Below are positions 23,593 through 31,917 of a stretch of 36,433 nucleotides of DNA, piece after piece. The stretch spans positions 1-36,433 of the forward strand of contig CAKUJM010000028.1 of assembly GCA_934661755.1 (NCBI GenBank). The letters run 5' to 3'. A program made the translations under genes and the position numbers. A model generated the notes under the pieces. That model had not been told where the DNA came from, ran no database searches, and saw nothing but the letters and a program-made list of their open reading frames with translations. Positions within the stretch are counted from its first letter, which is position 1; the number at the start of each line of letters is the position of its first letter. Source of the DNA: an uncultured Lentisphaeria bacterium (lineage in GTDB: Bacteria > Verrucomicrobiota > Lentisphaeria > Oligosphaerales > Oligosphaeraceae).

Positions 23593-24567
23593 ATGGCGGA
23601 ATTGACCGAGTTGAGCGAGGAAGCGGCCTCCGCGGCGGTGGTGATTGTCACTGGTCCGACGGCGACGGGCAAGACCCGTCTGGCGGTTCGGCTGGCCAAT
23701 GATTTCCACGGGGAGGTCGTCAGTGCGGACTCGCGGCAGCTCTATTGCGGGCTGGACCTGGGGACGGGGAAGGATTTGGAGGAGTATCAGGCCGATGGCA
23801 TGGCGGTGCCATATCATTTGATTGACGTGGCGTCGCCGGGGGAGCGCTTCGACCTGTTCCGCTATCTGGAATTGGCGCGGCGTGCGCTCAACCAGATTGT
23901 GGCGTCGTCGAAATTGCCGGTGGTCTGCGGGGGGACGCCGCTGTATCTTTCCGCATTGCTCAAAGGCTATGCGATGGTTGGCGGCCAGCCGGATCTGCGG
24001 CTGCGCGAGGATCTGGAGCGCAGGGATCTGCCGGAGTTGCTGGCGATGCTGCGGCAGTGCGCATCGCCGGAATTGCTGGCGCGCACCGACCTCACCCAGC
24101 CGCGGCGGGTCATCCGCGCCATTGAGATCGCCCGGCATCCCGAATGCGCGATCCGGACTCGCGCGTTGTCGCACCCGCTGATCCTGGCGCCGAAATACAC
24201 CCGTGACGAGGTGCGCTCGCGCATCGAGACGCGGCTGAAGGCGCGCCTGCAGGCCGGGATGGTCGAGGAAGTGCGTGCCCTCCATGACGAGCGGGGCATC
24301 TCCTGGGAGCAGCTGGACTGGTTCGGACTCGAATACCGCTATGTCTCGCGCTACCTGCGCGGAATGCTGGCCTATGATGAGATGTATTGCGAGTTGCTCA
24401 ACCACATCCGGCAATTCGCCAGGCGGCAGGATATCTGGTTCCGCAAGCTCGAACGCGAGGGCAATGCAATCCACTGGATCGATCACGGCGATTATGCCAC
24501 CGCCCGGGAGCTGGTGGAAAAAGCCCTGGGATCGGGGGCTTTTCCGGGCATCTCCGGCGTGCCGTGA
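23593..24567 (+). CDS. miaA: tRNA dimethylallyltransferase
   Basis: 324 aa. P-loop GPTATGKT (about residues 21-28), then VVSADSRQLYCGLDLGTGK, YHLIDVASPGERFDLFRY, VVCGGTPLYLSALLKG and QPRRVIRAIEI, all MiaA signatures. The C-terminal RRQDIWFRKL fits the tRNA-binding end. It transfers dimethylallyl to A37 of tRNAs reading U-starting codons. It is 15 nt after the YbbR gene. GYAMVGGQPDLRLREDLE replaces the more usual GL...P..d..lR, a normal family variation. Confidence 0.92.
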   Translation: MAELTELSEEAASAAVVIVTGPTATGKTRLAVRLANDFHGEVVSADSRQLYCGLDLGTGKDLEEYQADGMAVPYHLIDVASPGERFDLFRYLELARRALNQIVASSKLPVVCGGTPLYLSALLKGYAMVGGQPDLRLREDLERRDLPELLAMLRQCASPELLARTDLTQPRRVIRAIEIARHPECAIRTRALSHPLILAPKYTRDEVRSRIETRLKARLQAGMVEEVRALHDERGISWEQLDWFGLEYRYVSRYLRGMLAYDEMYCELLNHIRQFARRQDIWFRKLEREGNAIHWIDHGDYATARELVEKALGSGAFPGISGVP

Positions 24568-24895
24568 CGTGGGGCCAGGGCTTTTTCGCCTCCATGGCAG
24601 CCTGGCGCAAGTGCGAACGCCAGGCCCACGGGGGATTTTGCGGGACGCCAGGCCGCGGAATGCGTCAGCGGCAGCTTCATCAAGGGGCGGTGCGGTGTGG
24701 AAGCCACGTTGAAAATCCCGGTCGGCGGGATACATTTAGTCGATTGCCGAGATTCTCTTGAATCCGTGAAGGCGGCTCTGTTGCGCCAAAATTCCGTCTT
24801 TTCCCGGTCGCGCTGCCGCCATGCCCCTTCAAAAATCCCCGTACTGACGCAATCGCCGGGCTTCACCAGCTCCAGAAATCCGTTTTTTTCCTACA
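24568..24895 (+). promoter_or_regulatory. intergenic region with kds promoter (TTGAAA 24709, TACATT 24731)
   Basis: No gene is supported. The promoter TTGAAA (24709-24714), 16 nt, TACATT (24731-24736), TAG is the same pattern as at 15249. It leaves a 160-nt untranslated leader before kdsB. I see no recognised riboswitch. The first 130 nt contain GCCTGGCG/CGCCAGGC inverted repeats (about 24601-24627), perhaps the end signal of the upstream operon. Confidence 0.6.
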
Positions 24896-25642
24896 ATGAA
24901 GATCGCTGCGATTATCCCTGCCCGTTATGGCAGCACCCGTTTTCCGGCCAAGCCGCTGGCGTTGATCAAGGGCCGTCCGATGATCCAGTGGACATACGAG
25001 TCCACGGCCAAATGCGCCGATTTCGACACGGTGGCGGTGGCGACCGACGACCAGCGCATCCATGACGCGGTGGTCTCGTTTGGCGGCCGGGCGGTCATGA
25101 CTTCGCAGCAGTGCCGGACTGGCACCGACCGGATATACGAGGCGATCCAGGGCATTGATGCGGATCTGATCGTCAATGTCCAGGGTGATGAGCCGCTGAT
25201 TCCGGCGGAGGTGCTGCATCAGCTGGTGGTGAAGATGCGCGACAGCCAGGCGGACATGGGGACGGTCGCAGTGCCGTTTGGCATCTCCGGGCGCGATCCG
25301 GCGGACGCCAATGCGGTGAAGGTGGTGCTGGACAATCGCGGCTTCGCGCTGTATTTCAGCCGGGCGCAGATACCTTTTCTGCGTGACGGCGGCCAGTCCT
25401 GCGAGCCGTTGCTGCATTGGGGGCTTTACGCCTACACCCGGGATTTTCTCGGGGAATTTGTCAAATGGCCGACAGGCCGTCTGGAGGCCTGCGAAAAGCT
25501 GGAGCAGCTGCGGGCGCTGGAGAATGGCGCACGCATCTGCGTGCTGGTTGCCGGCGAGCGCACCGCTGACGTCGATGTGCCTGGTGACATTGCGCGGGTC
25601 GAGGCGCTGCTGGACCAGCGGCGGTCTTCTGGAAGGGCATGA
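24896..25642 (+). CDS. kdsB: 3-deoxy-manno-octulosonate (Kdo) cytidylyltransferase
   Basis: 248 aa. N-terminal nucleotide-binding motif IIPARYGSTRFPAKPLALI, then VAVATDDQRIHDAV, SQQCRTGTDRIYEA, IVNVQGDEPLIPAEV, ALYFSRAQIPFLRD and HWGLYAYTRDFL, all KdsB signatures. It activates Kdo as CMP-Kdo for lipid A core synthesis. It is the first gene of kdsB-kdsA-kdsC, downstream of a long leader. No clear ribosome binding site precedes the ATG (TTTTTTCCTACA), so translation may be weak or leader-controlled. The stop overlaps a possible kdsA start. Confidence 0.95.
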   Translation: MKIAAIIPARYGSTRFPAKPLALIKGRPMIQWTYESTAKCADFDTVAVATDDQRIHDAVVSFGGRAVMTSQQCRTGTDRIYEAIQGIDADLIVNVQGDEPLIPAEVLHQLVVKMRDSQADMGTVAVPFGISGRDPADANAVKVVLDNRGFALYFSRAQIPFLRDGGQSCEPLLHWGLYAYTRDFLGEFVKWPTGRLEACEKLEQLRALENGARICVLVAGERTADVDVPGDIARVEALLDQRRSSGRA

Positions 25643-25659
25643 ACGCAAGGGGGATGAGC

Positions 25660-26478
25660 ATGAGGAAATTCGAGATTGCACCGGGGGTTGGCGTCGGCGG
25701 CGGTTCGCCGTTGCTGGTGATGGCGGGGCCATGCGTGGCCGAGTCGCTGGAATTGTGCCGTGAAGTCGCCGGCACCGCCAGCCGGATTTGCGCCGAGCTG
25801 GGGCTCAGCTACATTTTCAAGGCATCGTTCGACAAGGCCAACCGGACCAGCATCGACGCCTTCCGCGGCCCGGGCGAGCATGACGGCCTGGAGATCCTCC
25901 GTGCCGTCAAGGAAGAGTTCGGGGTGCCGGTGGTCACCGACGTCCACGAACCCGGCCAGTGCGCCGAGGTGGCGGCGGTCGCCGACGTATTGCAGATTCC
26001 CGCCTTTTTGTGCCGGCAGACCGACCTGCTGCTGGCGGCGGGCGCCACCGGGAAGGCGGTCAATGTCAAGAAGGGCCAGTTTCTGGCCCCGGAGGACATG
26101 GCGGGGGTGGTGCACAAGATCGAGAGCACGGGGAATCAGCGGATCATGCTCACCGAGCGCGGCACCACCTTCGGCTATCATAACCTGGCGGTGGACATGC
26201 GCTCGCTGGTGATCATGCGCGGCCTCAATTACCCAGTGGTGTTCGATGCCACCCATTCGGTCCAGTTGCCGGGCGGAAATGGCACCTGCTCCGGCGGCAA
26301 TCGTGAATTTGTGGCGCCGCTGGCGCGGGCCGCCGCGGCCGTCGGCATCGACGCTTTGTTCCTGGAGGTCCATCCGGATCCGGACCACGCGCTGTCCGAC
26401 GGCGCCAATTCCCTGGAATTGCGCAATTTGCGGGCATTGCTGGCCAAAGTCAAGCAACTGCATGAGCTATGTCCATGA
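25660..26478 (+). CDS. kdsA: 3-deoxy-8-phosphooctulonate synthase
   Basis: 272 aa from the ATG at 25660, which has AAGGGGG 6 nt upstream. An ATG at 25639, overlapping the kdsB stop, would add seven residues. Motifs: VMAGPCVAES, FKASFDKANRTS, GLEILRAVKEEFGVPVVTDV, LQIPAFLCRQTDLL, VNVKKGQFLAPEDM, ERGTTFGY and FDATHSVQLPGG. It condenses PEP with arabinose-5-phosphate to Kdo-8-phosphate. The Cys in AGPCVAES alone does not settle metal dependence. It overlaps kdsC by 10 nt, so the three Kdo genes are co-translated. Confidence 0.95.
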   Translation: MRKFEIAPGVGVGGGSPLLVMAGPCVAESLELCREVAGTASRICAELGLSYIFKASFDKANRTSIDAFRGPGEHDGLEILRAVKEEFGVPVVTDVHEPGQCAEVAAVADVLQIPAFLCRQTDLLLAAGATGKAVNVKKGQFLAPEDMAGVVHKIESTGNQRIMLTERGTTFGYHNLAVDMRSLVIMRGLNYPVVFDATHSVQLPGGNGTCSGGNREFVAPLARAAAAVGIDALFLEVHPDPDHALSDGANSLELRNLRALLAKVKQLHELCP

Positions 26479-27050
26479 AATTTCTCGACTCGAATCATAA
26501 ATACCCCGGCGGCGAAGCGGACTTCATCGCCGCGGCCCGGCGGATCCGGCTGATCTCGCTGGACATTGACGGCGTCCTCACTGACGGGCGCATCGGCTAT
26601 GGCTGCGGTGCCGACGAGGAGATCAAGTTCTTCGACGTCAAGGATGGCCAGGGGATCAAGTATCTGACGCAGCTGGGGGTGGCCGTGGGCATCATTTCCG
26701 GCCGGAAATGCGCGGCCAACCGCCGCCGCGCCGGCGAGCTGCAGCTGGATTTCCTGCGTGAGGGCTGCGTGGACAAGCTTGCGGCTTTGCGGGAAGTGTG
26801 CGCCCAGCACAATTGCGCCCTGGACGAGGCAATGCATGTCGGCGACGATCTCATCGACTGTGAATGCTTCATGAATTGCGGCATCGGCGTTGCCGTCGGC
26901 GACGCCATTCCCGAGGCGCTTTGCTATGCCGATTGCCAGACGGCGGCCTTTGGCGGCCGCGGCGCGATCCGGGAGATTACAAGATGGCTGATCAAATCCC
27001 GGGGGCTTCTGGGGCGGGTTCTGGAGCGCTATCGTCTTCCTCCCCGTTGA
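26469..27050 (+). CDS. kdsC: Kdo-8-phosphate phosphatase, HAD family
   Basis: 193 aa. HAD motif I DIDGVLTDGRI (about residues 32-42), motif II GIISGRK, and motif III/IV VGDDLIDCECF match KdsC-type phosphatases, small cap-less HAD enzymes forming tetramers. It removes phosphate from Kdo-8-P, the step between KdsA and KdsB. The gene overlaps kdsA. ATG at 26475 is an alternative start. The end lies 16 nt before the nitrogenase-like gene. Confidence 0.93.
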   Translation: MSMKFLDSNHKYPGGEADFIAAARRIRLISLDIDGVLTDGRIGYGCGADEEIKFFDVKDGQGIKYLTQLGVAVGIISGRKCAANRRRAGELQLDFLREGCVDKLAALREVCAQHNCALDEAMHVGDDLIDCECFMNCGIGVAVGDAIPEALCYADCQTAAFGGRGAIREITRWLIKSRGLLGRVLERYRLPPR

Positions 27051-27066
27051 TGCTGTCGGCGTAGTC

Positions 27067-28155
27067 ATGCGGAAGCTGCTCAAATTCCTGTCGCCATTCG
27101 CTCCGGACCACTCCGGGGCGGTCTCGGCGTTGTTTGAATGCGGCGCGCTCACGGTGATTTGCGATGCCGGCGGCTGCACCGGCAATGTCTGCGGCTTTGA
27201 CGAGCCGCGGTGGTTCGAGCGCCGCAGCGCGATTTTCAGCGCCGCATTGCGGGACATGGATGCCATCCTGGGTCGCGACAAGGCGCTGGTGGAGAAGATC
27301 CGCGATGCCGCGGAGACGCTCAATCCCGCGTTCATCGCCATTGTCGGCACGCCGGTTCCGGCGGTAATCGGGACGGATATGCGGGCGTTGGAGCGCATGG
27401 TCCGCTCCGCGGCCGGGCGGCCCTGCATCGCGCTGGCGACTACCGGCACTGGCCATTATGACCTCGGGGTGTCGTCGGCGCAATTGGCGCTCTTCCGGCA
27501 TTTTGCCTCCGGCGAGGGGCCGGCGCCGGTGCCGGGCAGGGCGGGGCTGCTGGGGGCGACGCCGCTGGATCTGTCCCGCTGCGATGCGAAGGCGGAATGC
27601 GAGGCATTGCGCGCCATGGGGATGCGCGAGGTGATCCCGTATGGAATGGGATGCGGCGGCGGATTGCAGGCATTCCGCCAGGCGGGCGGGGTTGCCAGGA
27701 ACTACGTGGTGTCGCCGTCCGGATTGGCGGCCGCGCGATATCTGCAGGAGCGTTTTGGCACCGCATACGAGCCATTTTTCCCGTCGCTGCCGCAATTTGA
27801 CCTCGACGGCGTCCGCGGCCGGCGGATTCTGGTGGTGCATCAGCAAATCGCCGCCAATGCCATGCGTGAGGCGCTGGAAAGAGCCGGCGCCGCCCGGGTG
27901 TCGGTGGCCAGCTGGTTCCAGCTTGACCGCCAGTTCATGCGTGGTGGCGATTGCCGCATCGACGGCGAGGAGCATTTTGCCGCGCTGGTGGCCGATGGCG
28001 GCTTCGAGCTGATTGCCGCCGACCCGATTTTGCGCCATGCGCTGCCGGGATACCATGGCGCATGGCTGGATTTCCCCCATTTTGCGGTCTCCGGGACGCT
28101 GTGCGCCGCCGTCGGCGCCCATCCTTCCCCGTCGTCCGCCATTGCCGCACCATGA
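27067..28155 (+). CDS. nitrogenase component 1-like protein (NifD/NifK superfamily), orphan
   Basis: 362 aa. LSPFAPDHSGAVSALFECG, then CDAGGCTGNVCGFDEPRWF, ALRDMDAILGRD and FIAIVGTPVPAVIGTD match the oxidoreductase/nitrogenase component 1 superfamily. The Cys residues of the CDAGGCTGNVC segment correspond to cluster-ligand positions. True NifD/K are about 450-520 aa, so this belongs to the shorter uncharacterised nif-like group. There is no NifH-like reductase or second subunit in the window. Its stop overlaps the hypF start (ATGA), and it sits between the kds and hyp genes, so it is co-expressed with NiFe-hydrogenase maturation. Function unknown; an electron-transfer or metal-cluster role is inference. 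Confidence 0.8.
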   Translation: MRKLLKFLSPFAPDHSGAVSALFECGALTVICDAGGCTGNVCGFDEPRWFERRSAIFSAALRDMDAILGRDKALVEKIRDAAETLNPAFIAIVGTPVPAVIGTDMRALERMVRSAAGRPCIALATTGTGHYDLGVSSAQLALFRHFASGEGPAPVPGRAGLLGATPLDLSRCDAKAECEALRAMGMREVIPYGMGCGGGLQAFRQAGGVARNYVVSPSGLAAARYLQERFGTAYEPFFPSLPQFDLDGVRGRRILVVHQQIAANAMREALERAGAARVSVASWFQLDRQFMRGGDCRIDGEEHFAALVADGGFELIAADPILRHALPGYHGAWLDFPHFAVSGTLCAAVGAHPSPSSAIAAP

Positions 28156-30467
28156 CTTCGGTTGAAGGGACATCCTACCGCCTTTACGGCATTGTCCAGG
28201 GCGTCGGCTTCCGGCCGTTTGTCAGCCGTCTGGCACGGCGGCTGGGCGTGACCGGCGACGTGTCCAACCGCGGATCATTTGTCGAGGTGCACGCCTTCGC
28301 CGACCCGTCGGTGCTGGCGCAATTCCGTCAAAGCCTGGAGCGCGAGGCGCCGCCGAGGTCGGCCATTCTCAAGATCGACTCCATGCCCCTGGACGCTTCT
28401 TCGGGGGTCCCGTCGTCATTCGAGATCATCGGGAGCACCTGCGAACGCGGCGATATCTTCGTCTCGCCGGACATTGCGACCTGTCCGCGGTGCCGCCAGG
28501 AACTCTATGACCGGCGGGACCGGCGCTACCGCCATGCGTTCATCAACTGCACGGGGTGCGGGCCGCGGGTCACCATCCTCGACGCCATGCCGTATGACCG
28601 CGAGCGCACCAGCATGGCGGATTTCCCGATGTGCGCGCAATGTTCCCGGGAGTATCATACGCCGTCGAGCCGGCGCTACGACGCCCAGCCGGTCTGCTGC
28701 AACGACTGCGGTCCGCAGCTGTATCTTCTCGGAAGGGAGGAGGTCCGCGGGCAGGCGGCCTTGCGGGCGGCACGGGAGAAGCTGATCGCGGGCGGCATCG
28801 TCGCCATCAAGGGCATTGGCGGTTTTCATCTGGCCTGTGACGCCGGGAACGACGATGCGGTGAAGCGGCTGCGCGCCCTCAAGCGCCGCCCGGTCAAGCC
28901 ATTTGCGGTGATGATGCGTGATTTGGCGGTCGTGCGCCGTCAATGCGTGCTGCCTCCGGAGCTGGAGGAGGTGCTTGACGGCCATCAGAAGCCGGTGATC
29001 CTGCTGGAACGCCGCGATGGCTGCCAGCTGTCGGCGGCGGTGGCGCCGGGCAATCCCGCGATTGGGGTGATGCTGCCGTATGCGCCGGTGCAGATGCTGC
29101 TTTTTCGCAATGACGATGATTTGGATGCCGCCATGCCTTCGGCGCTGGTGATGACCAGCGGCAACGCCTCCGGCGCGCCGATTTGCCGCTCGGACGCGGA
29201 TGCCCAGGCTGAAATCAGCGGCTTTTGCGACCTCATGCTCTCGCACGACCGCCAGATCCGGCTGCGGGCGGATGACTCGGTGATGGACCATTTTGCGGGC
29301 CGGCCGTATATGATCCGCCGTTCGCGCGGGTATGCGCCGCTGCCATTCATGGTCTCCGGGAGCTTCAGCGGCGCGGTGCTGGGCATTGGCGCGGAGCTGA
29401 AAAACACCTTCTGTCCGGGACGGGACGGGCTTTTCTACCCCTCGCCATACATCGGCGACATGGCGGATCTGCGCAGCGTGGATGCCCTGCGCGAGTCAGT
29501 CAGGCGGCTGTGCGCATTGCTGGAGATCAAACCCGAACGGGTGGGATGCGATTTGCACCCGGCATACAACACCACAGTGGTGGCCGCGGAGCTTGGCCTG
29601 CCGCTGGTGCGAGTCCAGCACCATTGGGCGCATGTGGTGTCGTGCATGGCGGAAAACGGCTGCGGGGACTCCGAGGTGCTGGGGGTGGCCTTCGACGGCA
29701 CCGGCTATGGCACGGACCATTCCATCTGGGGCGGCGAAATCCTCCGGGCCTCATATTGCGGATTTGAGCGACTGGCCAGCCTGGAGCCATTCATGCAGCC
29801 TGGCGGGGATGCCTCGTCCCGCCAGGGATGGCGCATTGCCGCGGCCATGCTCTGCGGTCCGCAATGCGATGAAGATGCCGCCCGGCGCACCGCCGCGCAA
29901 TTCGGCTTGTGCACGCCATCGGAGCTGGGCGTGTTGCGGGTGATGTGCGCCAGAAAAGTCAATGCCGTGGTATCGACCAGCGCCGGGCGGCTTTTTGACG
30001 CCGCCGCCGCGGTGCTGGGGATTTGCCGGCAGTCCACCTTCGAGGGCGAGGCGGCGATGAAGCTGCAGTTCGCGGCCCAGCGGGCGGCGGATGGCTTTTC
30101 CGCCGTCCTTCCGGTTCTGCCGGTCCAGCTTTCCGACTCCGGCATGGTGCGGATGCCGTCATCGGCGTTGATCGCCCAGTTGGCGGCCGGCCGCAGCCGC
30201 GGCATTGCCGCCGAGGCGCTGGCGATGCATTTCCACCTGTCGCTGGCGCAAAATGCCGCCCGGGCGGTGGAAATCCTGCGTGATCGCACCGGATTGCGGA
30301 CGGTCGCGCTCAGCGGCGGAGTCTTCCAGAACACGCTGCTGCTGGGGATGCTTTGCGACCGGCTGAGGTCATCCGGCTTCCGGGTGCTGGTCCATTCGCA
30401 AATCCCGCCCAACGACGGCGGGATCTGCCTGGGGCAGGCGGTCATCGCCGCGCAGTCCTTCAACTGA
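28152..30467 (+). CDS. hypF: carbamoyltransferase HypF, hydrogenase maturation
   Basis: 771 aa from the ATG at 28152, overlapping the previous stop; the longer open frame upstream overlaps the nitrogenase-like gene. Domains: acylphosphatase (residues 1-95, GIVQGVGFRPFV); two zinc fingers (from residue 111, CPRC...CTGC and CAQC...CNDC); YrdC-like ATP-binding region (about 200-380, GGIVAIKGIGGFHLACDA, KRRPVKPFAVM); and a Kae1-like carbamoyl transferase (VQHHWAHVVSCMAE, GVAFDGTGYG, LSGGVFQNTLL). HypF uses carbamoyl phosphate and ATP to carbamoylate the C-terminal Cys of HypE, the source of CN ligands for the NiFe site. Confidence 0.97.
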   Translation: MTSVEGTSYRLYGIVQGVGFRPFVSRLARRLGVTGDVSNRGSFVEVHAFADPSVLAQFRQSLEREAPPRSAILKIDSMPLDASSGVPSSFEIIGSTCERGDIFVSPDIATCPRCRQELYDRRDRRYRHAFINCTGCGPRVTILDAMPYDRERTSMADFPMCAQCSREYHTPSSRRYDAQPVCCNDCGPQLYLLGREEVRGQAALRAAREKLIAGGIVAIKGIGGFHLACDAGNDDAVKRLRALKRRPVKPFAVMMRDLAVVRRQCVLPPELEEVLDGHQKPVILLERRDGCQLSAAVAPGNPAIGVMLPYAPVQMLLFRNDDDLDAAMPSALVMTSGNASGAPICRSDADAQAEISGFCDLMLSHDRQIRLRADDSVMDHFAGRPYMIRRSRGYAPLPFMVSGSFSGAVLGIGAELKNTFCPGRDGLFYPSPYIGDMADLRSVDALRESVRRLCALLEIKPERVGCDLHPAYNTTVVAAELGLPLVRVQHHWAHVVSCMAENGCGDSEVLGVAFDGTGYGTDHSIWGGEILRASYCGFERLASLEPFMQPGGDASSRQGWRIAAAMLCGPQCDEDAARRTAAQFGLCTPSELGVLRVMCARKVNAVVSTSAGRLFDAAAAVLGICRQSTFEGEAAMKLQFAAQRAADGFSAVLPVLPVQLSDSGMVRMPSSALIAQLAAGRSRGIAAEALAMHFHLSLAQNAARAVEILRDRTGLRTVALSGGVFQNTLLLGMLCDRLRSSGFRVLVHSQIPPNDGGICLGQAVIAAQSFN

Positions 30468-30633
30468 ATGGCGCAACGCCGGCTCTTTGGCGCCATGTCT
30501 TCGTCATTTTTCCGTCCACATGCCGCCGGCAGGCGTCCCCGTGCGCCGTGCCGCAAATCAACGGCCTCCCGCCATCCAGGCATCGGCCGGCGGTGCGGCC
30601 ATGTCAATGCAACCAATTAATTTTCAGCGAATC

Positions 30634-30870
30634 ATGTGTGTAGGGCTTTCAGCGCGGGTCGTCAGCGTAAATGACGGCACGGCGGTAATCGACGCCTCCG
30701 GCGCCCGCCGGGCGGTGTCCGCCGAGTTGTTGGAGGATTTGGAGCCAGGCGACTACGTCATGGTCCATGCCGGGGTGGCGATTGCCAAAATTGACGGCAG
30801 CGACACCGAGGAGGTGGCGCGTTTGACGGCGGAGGACGCAGGCAATGACGGATCTGAAGCGCTTCATTGA
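30634..30870 (+). CDS. hypC: hydrogenase assembly chaperone HypC
   Basis: 78 aa from the ATG at 30634, chosen because HypC needs Cys at position 2 (MCVGLSARVV), which binds the iron fragment passed with HypD. ATGs upstream (30601, 30607) would bury that Cys. The OB-like fold is visible as ARVVSVNDGTAVIDASGARR and LEPGDYVMVHAGVAIAKID. The usual MCLAIPG start is altered to MCVGLSA, lacking the Pro. It follows hypF after a 166-nt gap with no other gene and overlaps hypD by 26 nt. Confidence 0.88.
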   Translation: MCVGLSARVVSVNDGTAVIDASGARRAVSAELLEDLEPGDYVMVHAGVAIAKIDGSDTEEVARLTAEDAGNDGSEALH

Positions 30871-31879
30871 GTCGTATTCCGGCCGTCCGCTGCGGATCAT
30901 GGAGGTCTGCGGCACTCACACCCACGAGATCTTCCGCCTAGGGCTGCGGCGCATTCTGCCGCCGTCGGTGAGCCTGATTTCGGGGCCGGGGTGTCCGGTC
31001 TGCGTCACGCCATGCGGTTACATCGACGAGGCGCTGTGTCTGGCATTGGACCATCATGCGGTCATATGCACCTTTGGCGACCTCATCCGGGTTCCGGGCA
31101 CCGAGATGTCGCTGGCGGGGGCGCGCGCCCGCGGCGCCGCGATCCGTCCGGTATATTCGCCGATGGACGCCGTCGAGCTGGCGTCGAAGGATCCGTCCCG
31201 GCGCTATGTATTTCTGGCGGTCGGCTTTGAGACCACGGTTCCATCGGCGTGCCTGGCGGTGAAGCATGCTGCGGCACGGGGGTTGGACAATTTCACGATT
31301 CTGGGGTCGAACAAGACCATGCCCAATGCCTACAGGGCGCTGGTCGGGTCGGCGGACGCCTTCCTGTATCCCGGCCATGTCCACACCATAATCGGCACCG
31401 GATTGTGCGAGCGGCTATGCCGCGAAGAGGGGGTAAGCGGCGTGGTGGCGGGCTTCACCGCCCAGGAGCTGCTGCTGGCGCTTGCCACCATCCTGGAGCT
31501 TTCGGCTTCCGGACGGCCATTTTTCCGCAATTGCTATCCCCGGGTGGTGCGTCCGGAGGGCAATGCCGCCGCGATGCGCCTCATGGACGAGGTGATGGAG
31601 CCGTGCGACGCCCAGTGGCGGGGATTGGGGAACATCCCGGGGTCGGGGCTGAAGTTGCGGGACAAGTACCGCGGCCTTGATGCCAGAATCCGTTTTGGCA
31701 TTGAGCCGATGAATGGCCGGCCGAATCCGGCGTGCCGCTGCGGCGAGGTGCTGCAGGGGAAATGCCTGCCGTCGCAGTGTCCGCTGTTCGGCAAGGTCTG
31801 CACGCCGCTGCATCCCGTCGGCGCCTGCATGGTCTCCAGCGAGGGAGCCTGCTCGGCCTTTTACCAATATGGAATCTGA
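30845..31879 (+). CDS. hypD: hydrogenase formation protein HypD
   Basis: 344 aa. Conserved HypD motifs in order: MEVCGTHTHEIFRLGLR, ISGPGCPVCVTPCGYID, TFGDLIRVPG, FLAVGFETTVPS, YPGHVHTIIG, GFTAQELL. The C-terminal Cys-rich region (CRCGEVLQGKCLPSQCPLFG, then CTPLHPVGACMVSSEGAC) ligates the [4Fe-4S] cluster. HypC-HypD is the scaffold on which the Fe(CN)2CO group is built. It overlaps hypC and is followed 38 nt later by hypE. Confidence 0.97.
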   Translation: MTDLKRFIESYSGRPLRIMEVCGTHTHEIFRLGLRRILPPSVSLISGPGCPVCVTPCGYIDEALCLALDHHAVICTFGDLIRVPGTEMSLAGARARGAAIRPVYSPMDAVELASKDPSRRYVFLAVGFETTVPSACLAVKHAAARGLDNFTILGSNKTMPNAYRALVGSADAFLYPGHVHTIIGTGLCERLCREEGVSGVVAGFTAQELLLALATILELSASGRPFFRNCYPRVVRPEGNAAAMRLMDEVMEPCDAQWRGLGNIPGSGLKLRDKYRGLDARIRFGIEPMNGRPNPACRCGEVLQGKCLPSQCPLFGKVCTPLHPVGACMVSSEGACSAFYQYGI

Positions 31880-31917
31880 TGCCTGCCATGGCGGATTCCG
31901 GAATGGAGAGTTCAATC

